A stretch of DNA of 64,000 nucleotides from Clostridioides difficile (GCF_001299635.1 NZ_JRHN01000017.1:39444-103443), one strand, 5' to 3'; shown: positions 9,647-18,290, numbered from the stretch's first letter. Program-made: numbers and translations. The notes: generated from the sequence alone by a model not told the origin.

Positions 9647-9816
9647 TACAAAATTTAAAAATAGCCAAAAGGCTATCTTTTTTTTACTTTTTTTGATACA
9701 GATTTGATACAGGTCGGAAAAAGATTTTGATACATATTGAAAGAATAAGTTTTTTTAATAAATTAAGCAAAAAGGGTTGGTTAAATCTTGCAGAATAGCC
9801 ACTTGTTATTGATACA
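9643..9816 (+). repeat. Five TTGATACA repeats, candidate upstream activator sites
   Basis: TTGATACA occurs at 9643-9650, 9693-9700, 9704-9711, 9727-9734 and 9809-9816; the first overlaps the regulator stop codon. They are on one strand, between the activator gene and its sigma-54 promoter, as expected for enhancer sites. Binding by the LevR-type protein is inferred. Confidence 0.65.
9661..9685 (+). terminator. Intrinsic terminator of the LevR-type gene
   Basis: A 6-bp stem (9661-9666 with 9671-9676) with an AAAA loop, followed by C and an uninterrupted T run. Confidence 0.8.
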
Positions 9817-9822
9817 CATACG

Positions 9823-9839
9823 TTGGCATGGCAATTGCT
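9823..9839 (+). promoter_or_regulatory. Sigma-54 (-24/-12) promoter of the PTS operon
   Basis: TTGGCATGGCAATTGCTT matches the sigma-54 consensus: the -24 GG is at 9825-9826 and the -12 GC at 9837-9838, with exactly 10 bp between. Transcription would start near 9850, so a possible ATG at 9828 cannot be the start of the first PTS gene. Confidence 0.9.
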
Positions 9840-9875
9840 TATATAAAAAGTGACAAAAAAAGTGAGGTGAGATTG

Positions 9876-10280
9876 GTGATAGGTATAATAGTTATGACTC
9901 ATGGGAGTTTTAGTGAAGAAATTATAAAAAGCTGTGAACTTATTGCAGGACCAGCAGAAAGAACAGCAGCAATTAAACTAAATAGGAATGATAATATTGA
10001 AGACTTAAATAGAAATTTTGTAGAAAAGTTAAATGAATTAGATGAAGGTGACGGAGTTTTAGTATTAGCTGACCTATTAGGAGGTTCGCCAAGTAATGTC
10101 GCAAGTTTAAACCTTAAAAAAGGTGGAGACTTTCATGCACTTACTGGAGTAAACCTTCCAATGCTACTTGAAGCTTTAATTAATAGAGAAGGAAAAAATC
10201 TAGAAGAGTTAGCAGATGCATGTATTGAAGCTGGAAAAACTGGTATAAACAATATTAATAAAGTTCTTAGCTCAATGTAA
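9876..10280 (+). CDS. PTS system mannose-family EIIA component (first copy)
   Basis: Cytosolic phosphocarrier of a mannose-family PTS, accepting phosphate from HPr and passing it to EIIB. The active-site histidine is in VMTHGSF near residue 8; the LADLLGGSPSN segment is typical of the fold. I chose the GTG at 9876 (134 residues), preceded by GAGGTG, because the longer frame starting at 9828 lies within the sigma-54 promoter. First gene of a six-component PTS operon. A second, more divergent EIIA gene follows two genes later, so the operon has paired A and B subunits. The sugar cannot be told from this subunit. Confidence 0.9.
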   Translation: MIGIIVMTHGSFSEEIIKSCELIAGPAERTAAIKLNRNDNIEDLNRNFVEKLNELDEGDGVLVLADLLGGSPSNVASLNLKKGGDFHALTGVNLPMLLEALINREGKNLEELADACIEAGKTGINNINKVLSSM

Positions 10281-10303
10281 TATAAAAAGGAGTTCGATTA
10301 AAA

Positions 10304-10801
10304 ATGTCTTTAGTGGAATATTGCAGATGTGATGATAGATTAATACATGGTCAAGTGATATATAAATGGGTTAGGCATCTAGGTGTTAAAAAAATAGTAG
10401 TAGTAGATGATGAAACAACCAATGATGTTATTTCTAAAGGTTTAATAAAAATGGCAGCACCAAAAAATATTGATTTATCAATATTAACTGTAAGTGAATC
10501 AAGGAGGTATTTTTATAATAACCAAGCTGATGATAACGTTTTTGTATTAATTAAAAACTTAGATACTGCAAATAGAATGATAGAGGAAGGAATCGATATT
10601 AAAAAACTTATTATTGGAAGAATACCTACAGGGATAGGAAAAAAGAAAATATCTCAAAATGTATACATTAATAAAAAAGAGTTTCTTTTAATATATGAAT
10701 TTATTAAAAAAAATATTAATGTATCAATTCAAATGGTACCTGATGATGATGAAGTAGAATTAAATCACAGTATTAATCGCTATAAAGGGGAGTTTGTTTA
10801 G
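10304..10801 (+). CDS. PTS system mannose-family EIIB component (first copy)
   Basis: EIIB subunit of the mannose/sorbose type, 165 residues, which transfers phosphate from EIIA to the substrate during transport. The phosphorylated histidine lies in DDRLIHGQV near residue 15, as is typical of the family. The KMAAPKNIDLSILTV and KKLIIGRIPTGIGKKKI segments match the fold. An AAGGAG site precedes the ATG. It sits between the two EIIA genes, only 2 bp before the second. The presence of two EIIB proteins in one operon suggests either two phosphorelay branches onto the same IIC-IID channel, or that one branch is used for signalling to the PRD regulator. Confidence 0.92.
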   Translation: MSLVEYCRCDDRLIHGQVIYKWVRHLGVKKIVVVDDETTNDVISKGLIKMAAPKNIDLSILTVSESRRYFYNNQADDNVFVLIKNLDTANRMIEEGIDIKKLIIGRIPTGIGKKKISQNVYINKKEFLLIYEFIKKNINVSIQMVPDDDEVELNHSINRYKGEFV

Positions 10802-10803
10802 TA

Positions 10804-11205
10804 ATGAATAAATATAAGGCAATCATACTCTGCCATGGAACTTGGGGAGAGGTATTAGTAGAAGAAGCGAATGAAAATTTTGGATTGTCAAATCAATACG
10901 AAGTTTTATCACTAAGCTCTGAAAAAGATGTTTCTGTATTCATGAAAGAGGTTGAAGAAGCAGTAGATAAAGAAGATGTGAAAATTATAATATCAGATCT
11001 TTATGGGGGGTCTACATCAAGTGTTGCAATAGCTATTGCTATAAGAAGAGGTATAGATGCAATAAATGGACTTAGCTTACAGACAATTTTAATCGTAGAT
11101 GAAGAATTAAGCAAAGACGATAAAGTACATACATTACCAGAAAGAATTGTGAAAAAGAATAACAACCTTTGTGTAGATTTGATTAAAGAATTTAAAAAAA
11201 TATAA
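10804..11205 (+). CDS. PTS system mannose-family EIIA component (second copy)
   Basis: Second EIIA-Man-type protein, 133 residues. The expected phospho-histidine is in ILCHGTWG near residue 11. ISDLYGGSTSSVA corresponds to the conserved glycine-rich segment. It is clearly diverged from the first EIIA (LCHGTWGE versus MTHGSFSE), so this is not a recent tandem duplication. It begins 2 bp after the first EIIB stop and ends 17 bp before the second EIIB start. It most likely pairs with one of the EIIB proteins; which one cannot be decided from sequence. Confidence 0.85.
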   Translation: MNKYKAIILCHGTWGEVLVEEANENFGLSNQYEVLSLSSEKDVSVFMKEVEEAVDKEDVKIIISDLYGGSTSSVAIAIAIRRGIDAINGLSLQTILIVDEELSKDDKVHTLPERIVKKNNNLCVDLIKEFKKI

Positions 11206-11222
11206 ATTATGAGGTGGATATA

Positions 11223-11711
11223 ATGTCAAAAATAACATTAGTAAGAGTAGATCACAGATTAATTCATGGACAAGTTATAACAAAATGGGTGAAAATCGCT
11301 CAAGCTCAAAAAATAATAATAGTTGATGACTTCTTAGGTCAAGATGAATTTATGGCTGATATATATAGAATGGCAGCACCATCAGGAGTAGAAGTATCTA
11401 TTTTAACAGCAGAAGATGCAGGACAAGCATTCCAAAACAATACTTTAGGAGATAAAAATATATTTATTCTATTTAAGAACGTTGATATGGCAAGTAAAGC
11501 GTATAAGGCCGGACTTAAATATGAAAAGATTCAATTAGGAGGCATTCCAAATGAAGCAGGAAAGAAAATGGTATTTACAGCTGTTTCATTAGGAAATGAA
11601 GATGTAGAACAACTAAATGAACTTAATGAAGAGGGGGTTGAAATAGTTCTACAAGTTATACCAGAGGAATCATCTATGACATATGAAAATGCATTAAAGA
11701 AATTTAAATAA
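11223..11711 (+). CDS. PTS system mannose-family EIIB component (second copy)
   Basis: Second EIIB of the mannose family, 162 residues from the ATG at 11223, which follows a GAGGTGG site; an upstream in-frame GTG at 11214 is part of that site. The active histidine is in VDHRLIHGQV near residue 15. RMAAPSGVEVSILT and IQLGGIPNEAGKK parallel the first EIIB. It precedes the IIC gene by 26 bp. It is closer to standard sorbose/mannose IIB sequences than the first copy, so it is the better candidate for the main transport phosphorelay. Confidence 0.93.
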   Translation: MSKITLVRVDHRLIHGQVITKWVKIAQAQKIIIVDDFLGQDEFMADIYRMAAPSGVEVSILTAEDAGQAFQNNTLGDKNIFILFKNVDMASKAYKAGLKYEKIQLGGIPNEAGKKMVFTAVSLGNEDVEQLNELNEEGVEIVLQVIPEESSMTYENALKKFK

Positions 11712-11737
11712 AAATTATAAATAAGGAGGAATTATAA

Positions 11738-12493
11738 ATGGAATCTGTTTTGATGTTGGCAATTGTAACAGGATTATGGTATTGGTTTGCAGCAGGTCTT
11801 GCAGGATATACTCTTTTCTCAACACTAAAGTCACCTTTATTTATAGGTTTTAGCCTTGGATTACTTTGGGGTGATGTAACAACTGGTATGATTGTTGGTG
11901 CAAGTATAGAAATGGTTTATCTAGGAATGGTTGCAGCAGGAGGAAATATTCCATCTGATAAATGTTTAGCTGCTCTTATTGCAATACCAGTAGCACTTCA
12001 AACTGGTGTTAATGCAGAAGTTGCAGTATCTATTGCAGTACCTTTAGGTGTTATAGGAGTATTAGTTAATAACTTAAGAAGAACTGGTAATGCTGTATTA
12101 GTTCATAAGGCAGATAAGTATGCTGAAGAAGGTAATACAAAAGGTATCTGGAGATGCGCAACACTTTACTCTTTAATATTTGGATTTTTTTTAAGATTTC
12201 CAATAGTTTTTGTATGTAACTTTTTTGGAGCAGATTTAGTTCAATCATTATTAGATGTTATACCACAATGGTTAATGAATGGATTAACAGTAATGGGTGG
12301 TATATTACCTGCATTAGGTTTTGCAACAACAATATTTACTATAGGTAAAAATAAATTCTTACCAATGTTTATTATAGGATTTTTTATGGTTCAATATTTT
12401 AAAATATCAATTACTGCAGCTGCAATATTTGGTGTTTGTATAGCTCTTTTAGTTACATTTATGAAAGAAGATAAAAGGGTAGGTGAAGTATAA
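11738..12493 (+). CDS. PTS system mannose-family EIIC component
   Basis: Integral membrane transport subunit, 251 residues, mostly hydrophobic with several membrane segments. The SLGLLWGDVTTGMIVGASIEMVYLG region is characteristic of mannose/sorbose IIC proteins, which form the substrate channel together with IID. An AAGGAGG site precedes the ATG. The stop codon overlaps the IID start by one base (TAATG at 12491-12495), so IIC and IID are made in equal amounts. It sits in the inner position of the operon, as in the classic A-B-C-D order. Substrate specificity lies in IIC and IID but cannot be read by eye. Confidence 0.93.
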   Translation: MESVLMLAIVTGLWYWFAAGLAGYTLFSTLKSPLFIGFSLGLLWGDVTTGMIVGASIEMVYLGMVAAGGNIPSDKCLAALIAIPVALQTGVNAEVAVSIAVPLGVIGVLVNNLRRTGNAVLVHKADKYAEEGNTKGIWRCATLYSLIFGFFLRFPIVFVCNFFGADLVQSLLDVIPQWLMNGLTVMGGILPALGFATTIFTIGKNKFLPMFIIGFFMVQYFKISITAAAIFGVCIALLVTFMKEDKRVGEV

Positions 12494-13341
12494 TGCAAGA
12501 TATTAAAAATGAACAAGGTACAACTGAAGTTAATAAGATAAGAGTACTTACGAAAAAAGATGTAACAAAAACATATCTAAGATGGTGGTGGACAGCAGAA
12601 TTATCTAACTCTTTTGAAAGAATGCAAGCATTAGCAGTTTGTGCAAGTTTCACTCCAGCTTTAGAAAAGTTGTATAAGAAAAAAGAAGATTTAGTAGATG
12701 CATTAAAGAGACACTTACAATTTTTTAATACTCAAGCTATATGGGGAGGGTTAATTCATGGTACAGTTTTAGCTATGGAAGAAGAAAAAGCTACTGAAGG
12801 AAAAATCCCAGGAGAAGTTATTTCAGGTGTTAAGAATGGTCTTATGGGACCTTTGGCTGGAATTGGAGATACTTTAGATTTTGGTACATTTCAAACAATA
12901 TTCCTAGCTTTAGGTGCTTCATTTGGTGCAGAAGGAAGTGTTATAGGTGCATTTTTCCCAATAATGTTTAGTATATTACTATTTTGTGAAGGCTATTATT
13001 TATTCCATTTAGGATATTCTTTAGGTAGAGATTCAATTAAGAAAATTCTATCAGGTGGTATTGTCAATAAGATAATTGATGGTGCTTCAATTCTAGGAAT
13101 GTTTATGATGGGAGCATTATCTGCAACTACAGTTAAGCTTTCAACACCATTATCATTTAATATTGGTGGTAAAGCAATTGTTGTTCAAGATACATTAAAT
13201 ATGATTGCTCCAGGCTTATTACCACTTGGTGTTGTATTCTTTGTATATTGGGGAATGAAATACAAGAAGTGGACAATAACTAAGCTGTTAGTAATTTTAG
13301 TTGTAGTAGCATTAGTAGGATCATTCATTGGAATATTCTAA
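12493..13341 (+). CDS. PTS system mannose-family EIID component
   Basis: Membrane subunit unique to the mannose family, 282 residues. The N-terminal region contains SFERMQALAVCASFTPALEKLY, the typical amphipathic entry segment, then GGLIHGTVLAMEEEKA and the highly conserved KNGLMGPLAGIGDTLDFGT motif. The C-terminus has membrane helices ending in LVGSFIGIF. The start overlaps the IIC stop by one base. With IIC it makes the channel for an as yet unknown substrate. The genes that follow encode hydrolases acting on amino-acid-type substrates rather than sugar isomerases or kinases, which is uncommon for this transporter class. Confidence 0.94.
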   Translation: MQDIKNEQGTTEVNKIRVLTKKDVTKTYLRWWWTAELSNSFERMQALAVCASFTPALEKLYKKKEDLVDALKRHLQFFNTQAIWGGLIHGTVLAMEEEKATEGKIPGEVISGVKNGLMGPLAGIGDTLDFGTFQTIFLALGASFGAEGSVIGAFFPIMFSILLFCEGYYLFHLGYSLGRDSIKKILSGGIVNKIIDGASILGMFMMGALSATTVKLSTPLSFNIGGKAIVVQDTLNMIAPGLLPLGVVFFVYWGMKYKKWTITKLLVILVVVALVGSFIGIF

Positions 13342-13387
13342 TTTACAATGATTAAAATATAGAATTTAATTTTAGGAGGAGAAAGAA

Positions 13388-13867
13388 ATGTCAGAAAAAA
13401 TGTATACAGAAAAGGAATATTTAGAAGGAATTAGGGGAGCAACAGGAGAAAGAGCAGTATGGTTCTATCTTCTTATGAAAGAAGCTGAAAAATTAGGAGT
13501 TAATCCAGATGATATATGTAAAGAAGCAATATACGGATTTGGTAAAATGAGAGGTCAAAAATATAACGTAGCAGATACTCCAGGAAAAATGGCGGAAATG
13601 TTATATAATAGTAAAGGACAAAAAGTGTTTGAAATGGAATTAGTAGAAAATACAGATGAAAATGGAGTTTTAAAATTCCATCACTGTCCATTAGATGCTG
13701 CTTGGAAAGAATATGGATTAAATAAAGAAGAAAGAAAAGAAATTTGTAGATTAGCTTGCTATGGTGATTATGGAAGAGTTGATTGTGCACGAGGTGTTAG
13801 ATTAGAGTTTGCTCAAAAATGTGCTCATGATGATGAAGTTTGCGAATTAGTATTTACAAGAAAATAG
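13388..13867 (+). CDS. L-2-amino-thiazoline-4-carboxylate (ATC) hydrolase-like protein
   Basis: 159-residue protein that I match to the ATC-hydrolase family by FHHCPLDAAWKEYG followed by EICRLACYGDYGRV and a C-terminal Cys-rich portion (ARGVRLEFAQKCAHDDEVCELVF). The named member opens the thiazoline ring of ATC on the way to L-cysteine, but the family is broad and most members are uncharacterised. A strong AGGAGG site precedes the ATG. It is 46 bp after IID, clearly in the same transcript, and is followed by a hairpin and an M20-family hydrolase gene. The context suggests that the imported PTS substrate contains an amino-acid or thiazolidine/thiazoline part. Family moderately sure; reaction inferred. 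Confidence 0.62.
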   Translation: MSEKMYTEKEYLEGIRGATGERAVWFYLLMKEAEKLGVNPDDICKEAIYGFGKMRGQKYNVADTPGKMAEMLYNSKGQKVFEMELVENTDENGVLKFHHCPLDAAWKEYGLNKEERKEICRLACYGDYGRVDCARGVRLEFAQKCAHDDEVCELVFTRK

Positions 13868-13877
13868 TTTTTAATGT

Positions 13878-13904
13878 AAAAGCCTGTCCTTATGGACAGG
13901 CTTT
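13878..13904 (+). promoter_or_regulatory. Strong intercistronic hairpin without T tract
   Basis: A perfect 12-bp stem (13878-13889 with 13893-13904) and a 3-nt loop, followed by a run of A rather than T. It is therefore a poor terminator; it more likely separates or stabilises mRNA segments between the ATC-hydrolase-like gene and the M20 gene. Confidence 0.6.
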
Positions 13905-13929
13905 AAAAAAACAGAAAGTAGGTTGATTT

Positions 13930-15237
13930 ATGGATATAAGCAGAAGTGTAGATAATAGCTTAAATAGAACAGTAGAATTCCTAAAAGAATTAATAAAAAT
14001 TGATACACAACAAGGTGAACCTATTTCACAATGTCCTTTTGGTATAGGACCTAAAAAATCTTTAGAAAAAACTTTAGATTACTGCGCTAGTTTGGGTTTT
14101 AGCGTTAAAAATATTGATAATTATATTGGATATGCAGAAATTGGAGAAGGAGAAGAATTAATAGGAATTCCAATGCATTTAGATGTAGTTCCACCAGGAG
14201 ATGGGTGGAGTGTAGATCCATTTTCGGGAACAGTAATTGACAATATTATTTATGGAAGAGGTGCCATAGATAATAAGGGCGCTGTATCTATGCTTATACA
14301 TGTATTGAAAAACATAGAGGATGTGTACCCTACAATTAATAAAAGAATAAGATTAATTTTTGGTACAAATGAGGAAACAGGTATGGAGTGTATCAAATAT
14401 TATCTAGATAAAGGTGAAGAAATTCCAAGTATGGGCTTTACTCCAGATGCTATGTATCCAGTGGTTAATGGAGAAAAAGGAAGAGTTCATATAAGGATAG
14501 AAAAAGAGATTAAAATTGATATAAGTAAACCTTACATAATAGTGAGGGGAGGAACTAAAGAAAATGTTGTTCCATCTTATTGTACTGCAAAAATTATTAA
14601 TGGAATTATTTCAGAGTTGACTACTAAAGGAGTAGCTACGCATGCAAGTAATCCTGAAAAGGGAGAAAATGCTATATCTAAAATGGTAATAAAGATAGTT
14701 GAAGATAATATGGATTTTCAGTATAGAGAAGATATAGAATTAATTTCAAAATACCTTTGTAGTGACTATTATGGAGATGCATTGGGAATTAATCAATATG
14801 ATGAGGTATTCAAAAGCACTACTTTAAATTTAGGAATATTAAAAGCAAATGAGGAAAAAATCATATGTGAACTAGATATAAGGTATGGCAAAAATATAGA
14901 TTTAAACAACATAATAGATAGATTCAAAAAGTTTTTTTGTAATGGTTGGAAAATAAAGATTATTACTCATAAGGACTTACATTATGTGGATGAGAATAAT
15001 TTAGTACTTAAAAAGTTATTAGAAGCATATGAAGAAATAACAGATGAAAATGGATATACAATTGCTATGGGTGGTGGTACATATGCAAGTTGGTTTAAAG
15101 ATATGGTGGCGTTTGGACCTAAGTTCTTAGCGTATAAAACTGGCGGTCATGGAGCAGATGAAAGAGTATCGATAGAGCATATACGAAAGAATATGGAGAT
15201 ATATACCTTGGCTTTAATAAAACTATTAGAATTGTAA
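13930..15237 (+). CDS. M20-family metallopeptidase, PepV/dipeptidase-like
   Basis: Zinc-dependent M20 hydrolase, 435 residues. Metal-binding motifs are visible: [12 protein letters not shown] near residue 82, [11 protein letters not shown] near 111 with the bridging Asp, FGTNEETG near 140 with the catalytic and ligand Glu, and GGHGADERV near the C-terminus with the last His. The lid domain lies in between. It resembles PepV dipeptidases, but the same fold covers carbamoyl-amino-acid hydrolases and N-acyl-amino-acid deacylases. It follows the ATC-hydrolase-like gene after 62 bp and a hairpin. Given this neighbour, cleavage of an amide or carbamoyl bond in the imported compound is a reasonable inference. 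Confidence 0.85.
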   Translation: MDISRSVDNSLNRTVEFLKELIKIDTQQGEPISQCPFGIGPKKSLEKTLDYCASLGFSVKNIDNYIGYAEIGEGEELIGIPMHLDVVPPGDGWSVDPFSGTVIDNIIYGRGAIDNKGAVSMLIHVLKNIEDVYPTINKRIRLIFGTNEETGMECIKYYLDKGEEIPSMGFTPDAMYPVVNGEKGRVHIRIEKEIKIDISKPYIIVRGGTKENVVPSYCTAKIINGIISELTTKGVATHASNPEKGENAISKMVIKIVEDNMDFQYREDIELISKYLCSDYYGDALGINQYDEVFKSTTLNLGILKANEEKIICELDIRYGKNIDLNNIIDRFKKFFCNGWKIKIITHKDLHYVDENNLVLKKLLEAYEEITDENGYTIAMGGGTYASWFKDMVAFGPKFLAYKTGGHGADERVSIEHIRKNMEIYTLALIKLLEL

Positions 15238-15253
15238 AAGGATAAGAGATATT

Positions 15254-15577
15254 ATGTGCAAATATATAGATATCTTAAAAATAGAGGTTGTTTCTGCAGA
15301 AGGGTGTACTGAACCAATAGCTATAGTATATGCAATTTTCCGTGCTTTAGGACAGAGAAAAGGAGAGATAAAACAAATTCAACTTTATTTAAGTACGAAC
15401 ATAATTAAGGATGCATTAGAGGTAAGTATACCTGGAACTGGGAAAATAGGAATAGAAATAGCAGCAACACTTAGTAAAATTATTAAAAAATCAGAAAAAA
15501 AGTTAGAGATATTATCTAATTTTACTAAAGATAAATTAGATAAGGCTAATGAAATAGTTGATAATAAAATTATGTAA
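15254..15577 (+). pseudogene. Truncated CyuA/UPF0597-family (cysteine desulfidase-like) gene
   Basis: 107 residues matching only the N-terminus of the UPF0597/YhaM (CyuA) family, whose members are about 430 residues and include L-cysteine desulfidases. The diagnostic start is [15 protein letters not shown], followed by [25 protein letters not shown]. It then ends at a TAA and no continuation is visible in any frame before the terminator at 15688. The downstream two-thirds, including further iron-sulfur ligands, are missing. It lies 16 bp after the M20 gene without a good ribosome site. I read it as a 3'-truncated remnant of a cysteine-degrading gene once linked to the PTS operon; a functional short form is unlikely. 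Confidence 0.72.
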
Positions 15578-15687
15578 AATTGTATCTTATTATTAATTTT
15601 GTAATATAATAAAAGCAAGAAGAACTACAATCTGTTTAGCAAATGTAATTTGTTTCCAAAATATTTGTAACTAGGAACAAGTTTATT

Positions 15688-15719
15688 AAAAGCTGTGACA
15701 CTTTGAAATCACAGCTTTT
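15688..15719. terminator. Bidirectional terminator after the PTS operon
   Basis: A perfect 11-bp stem (15688-15698 with 15709-15719), with A/T ends on both sides, between convergent genes. Confidence 0.7.
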
Positions 15720-15776
15720 GACTACAATGCTAAATTGAAATTTACCAACTATTCATTATGCTTATTACTTGATACT

Positions 15777-16607
15777 TTAAACTATAATCTCCATACCATC
15801 ATAAGCAAAGAAAATATTATCAAGCTCCTTCTCTAATTCACTATAATAACCATAGGATTTCCCCCACATTTCATCAATATGTGTGACTATAACCTTTTTA
15901 ATTCTGTAATAGTTTTTAATTTCTATAACTTCATCCAAAGTAAATATTTCATCTTTGAATGGTGCATCTTTAAGTTCTGTTCCATCATTTAATATGCCAT
16001 CATCAGAAACTAAACTGATTATTAAAACATCTGCATCGAAGTACATATCATTATGAGTAAATGGTTTTGGATTACAACAAGCATATATGACTTTTTTATC
16101 ATTCTCTCTGATAACATAGAACGTTATATTCCTATCTCGGTTGTTGTTAAACAAATCAATATCAAAATTATCTATCTTTATATGAGAAGTTTCATTAACA
16201 GAAATGCAGTGTAGAACATCCCCATAATATTTAAGACAATCAAGGTTCATTCGATTTATATCTTCAATCACTTCAGGCAACGCATAAAATTCAATAGGAG
16301 TATTTTTATCTGCAATAAAATCATAGCCAATTTTTTCAACGATTCTAATGCCTTTAACGTGGTCTGGGTCATGGTGAGAAATCGAAAGGTGCTTTACTTG
16401 TGATATTTTTTGCCTGTTGCAAGCCACTGCAATATCTTCAGGTGTGTCTATCAACATTTTTATATCATCAATATATAGGCTTGGGCCTAAGCGTTCATAT
16501 CTTCCACCTTTTTTCCTAGCTTCTTCACATATTTTGCATTTACAAAATGAACTTGGAATAATTGACATACCACCACTACCAATAATTTTTAATTTCAAAG
16601 TTATCAT
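15777..16607 (-). CDS. MBL-fold metallohydrolase, PhnP-like
   Basis: 276-residue metallo-beta-lactamase-fold protein. SSFCKCKICEEARKKGG near residues 20-36 resembles the structural zinc-binding cysteine cluster of PhnP-type phosphodiesterases. The active-site HxHxDH equivalent is SISHHDPDHVKG near residue 79; later His/Asp ligands include the VTHIDEMWG segment. Start ATG at 16607 has a perfect AAGGAGGT site. PhnP hydrolyses cyclic phosphodiesters, but no other phosphonate genes are nearby, so the substrate is unknown. It is alone on its strand, convergent with the PTS operon and divergent from the sigma-54 activator that precedes the ornithine operon. Confidence 0.78.
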   Translation of the reverse strand: MITLKLKIIGSGGMSIIPSSFCKCKICEEARKKGGRYERLGPSLYIDDIKMLIDTPEDIAVACNRQKISQVKHLSISHHDPDHVKGIRIVEKIGYDFIADKNTPIEFYALPEVIEDINRMNLDCLKYYGDVLHCISVNETSHIKIDNFDIDLFNNNRDRNITFYVIRENDKKVIYACCNPKPFTHNDMYFDADVLIISLVSDDGILNDGTELKDAPFKDEIFTLDEVIEIKNYYRIKKVIVTHIDEMWGKSYGYYSELEKELDNIFFAYDGMEIIV

Positions 16608-16848
16608 ACCTCCTTATTAAAATATTAGATTATATGAATAATCTACAATTAAAACTGCTTAACAAAATTTTTATTTAGTAGATTATATCATGTATAAATA
16701 TGAAATAACAGAAATATATGAATAGGCTTAAGGATATATTAATACAATGTGCATAAAAAATATCATAAATATATGATAATATAAATACAGTAATACCATT
16801 TTATTAATTTTTTGGGTTTTTATATATTTAAGTATTGGGGTGATATAG

Positions 16849-18249
16849 TTGAACCAAGAGATATTTTTTAAAATAATGAATGAAATATTAGAAAATATTG
16901 ACGAAGGGGTCCATTTTGTTAACAAAGAAGGGAAAACTATAATCTACAATGATTCTGTACAAAAAATGGAAAAAATGAACAGACAAGATATTTTAACGAA
17001 TTCATTTTTTGATATAGTCAGCAAAATGAAAATAAATAGAAGTACACTAGTAGAAGTTTTGGAAAAAAGGAAAATTATCAAAGACAATGTTCAAAAATAT
17101 CTAGATAAAAACGGGAAAGAAATAACAGCAATCAATACTACAATACCAATTGATATTAAAGGGGAATTTGTAGGGGCACTTGAAATATCAAAAAATATGA
17201 CAACCATAGAAACTTTATTAAACAGAAACTATAAAAAAAATTTAATCAACAAAGTTAATAATCAACAAAAGAAAGGTTATGACTTTGATGATATTTTAGG
17301 AGAAAGTAATCTGATTAAAGAGGCAATAACAAAATCTAAGAAAGCCTGTAAGTCTGACGCTTCAGTATTTATATATGGAGAAACTGGAACGGGTAAAGAG
17401 TTATTTAGTCAGTCCATTCATTATGGAAGTAATAGAAAAAATTATCCATTTATAGCACAAAATTGTGCAGCTCTACCAGAGTCACTGTTTGAAGGAATAC
17501 TATTTGGCACTAGCAAGGGAGGATTTACAGGAGCAGTAGATAGACCAGGTTTGTTTGAACAAGCTAACAAAGGAACTTTATTATTAGATGAAATAAATTC
17601 TATGCCTATTATGTTACAAGCTAAATTACTAAGGGTTTTGCAAGAAGGTTATGTAAGAAGAATTGGTGGAACTAAGGATATACCTGTTGATGTAAGAATT
17701 ATTGCAACAACAAATGAAAGTCCAAAAGTTATTTTGAAAGAGAATAAAATAAGAAAAGATTTATATTATAGACTTAACATAATTCATATAAAAATTCCTC
17801 CTCTTAGAGATAGAAAAGAAGATATATCTTTGTTATGCAAAAAATTTATTTCAAAGTATAACAAAAAATTAAATAAAAAAGTGGTAGGAATTTCAGAGGA
17901 AGCTATCCAAACCTTAAAAAATTATGACTGGCAAGGTAACATAAGAGAACTAGAAAACATAATTTATTGTACTATGAGTATGATGGAGGACGAGGTACAA
18001 ATAGAAACAAGTATGATTAATATAAATGACTATTACAATCTTAAAGAGAATAAAGAGAGTAACGATTATTCTTTAAATGATTTGGAGGACAAGACACTTA
18101 ATAATATTATTAGTGAGATAGAAGAAAAGTATATATGTGAATCATTAGAAAAAACATCGTACAATATAACTAAAGCAGCATCAATCTTAGGTATGAATAG
18201 GCAAAACTTACAATATAAAATAAAAAAATATAATATTAAAATCTTATAA
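16849..18249 (+). CDS. Sigma-54 activator, probable regulator of ornithine degradation
   Basis: 466-residue enhancer-binding protein. One PAS domain (about 10-120) is followed by the AAA+ core with Walker A GETGTGKE at 177-184, a GGFTGA loop (variant of GAFTGA) near 225, Walker B TLLLDEINS, and a C-terminal Fis-type helix-turn-helix (KAASILGMNRQNLQYKIKKY). The TTG at 16849, 4 bp after GGGGTGAT, is the best start. It is the RocR/PrdR type of architecture. It lies immediately upstream of a -24/-12 promoter and the ornithine operon, so I infer that it activates that operon, probably with ornithine or a related amino acid sensed by the PAS domain. Confidence 0.9.
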   Translation: MNQEIFFKIMNEILENIDEGVHFVNKEGKTIIYNDSVQKMEKMNRQDILTNSFFDIVSKMKINRSTLVEVLEKRKIIKDNVQKYLDKNGKEITAINTTIPIDIKGEFVGALEISKNMTTIETLLNRNYKKNLINKVNNQQKKGYDFDDILGESNLIKEAITKSKKACKSDASVFIYGETGTGKELFSQSIHYGSNRKNYPFIAQNCAALPESLFEGILFGTSKGGFTGAVDRPGLFEQANKGTLLLDEINSMPIMLQAKLLRVLQEGYVRRIGGTKDIPVDVRIIATTNESPKVILKENKIRKDLYYRLNIIHIKIPPLRDRKEDISLLCKKFISKYNKKLNKKVVGISEEAIQTLKNYDWQGNIRELENIIYCTMSMMEDEVQIETSMININDYYNLKENKESNDYSLNDLEDKTLNNIISEIEEKYICESLEKTSYNITKAASILGMNRQNLQYKIKKYNIKIL

Positions 18250-18290
18250 ATAAAAAATAAAAAAGAAAAATAAAGGAGCAAAATTATTAT

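Noticed and set aside
9828..9875. N-terminal extension of the first EIIA from ATG 9828
   Set aside because: The ATG lies between the -24 and -12 elements of the sigma-54 promoter and could not be transcribed from it; GTG 9876 has a proper ribosome site.
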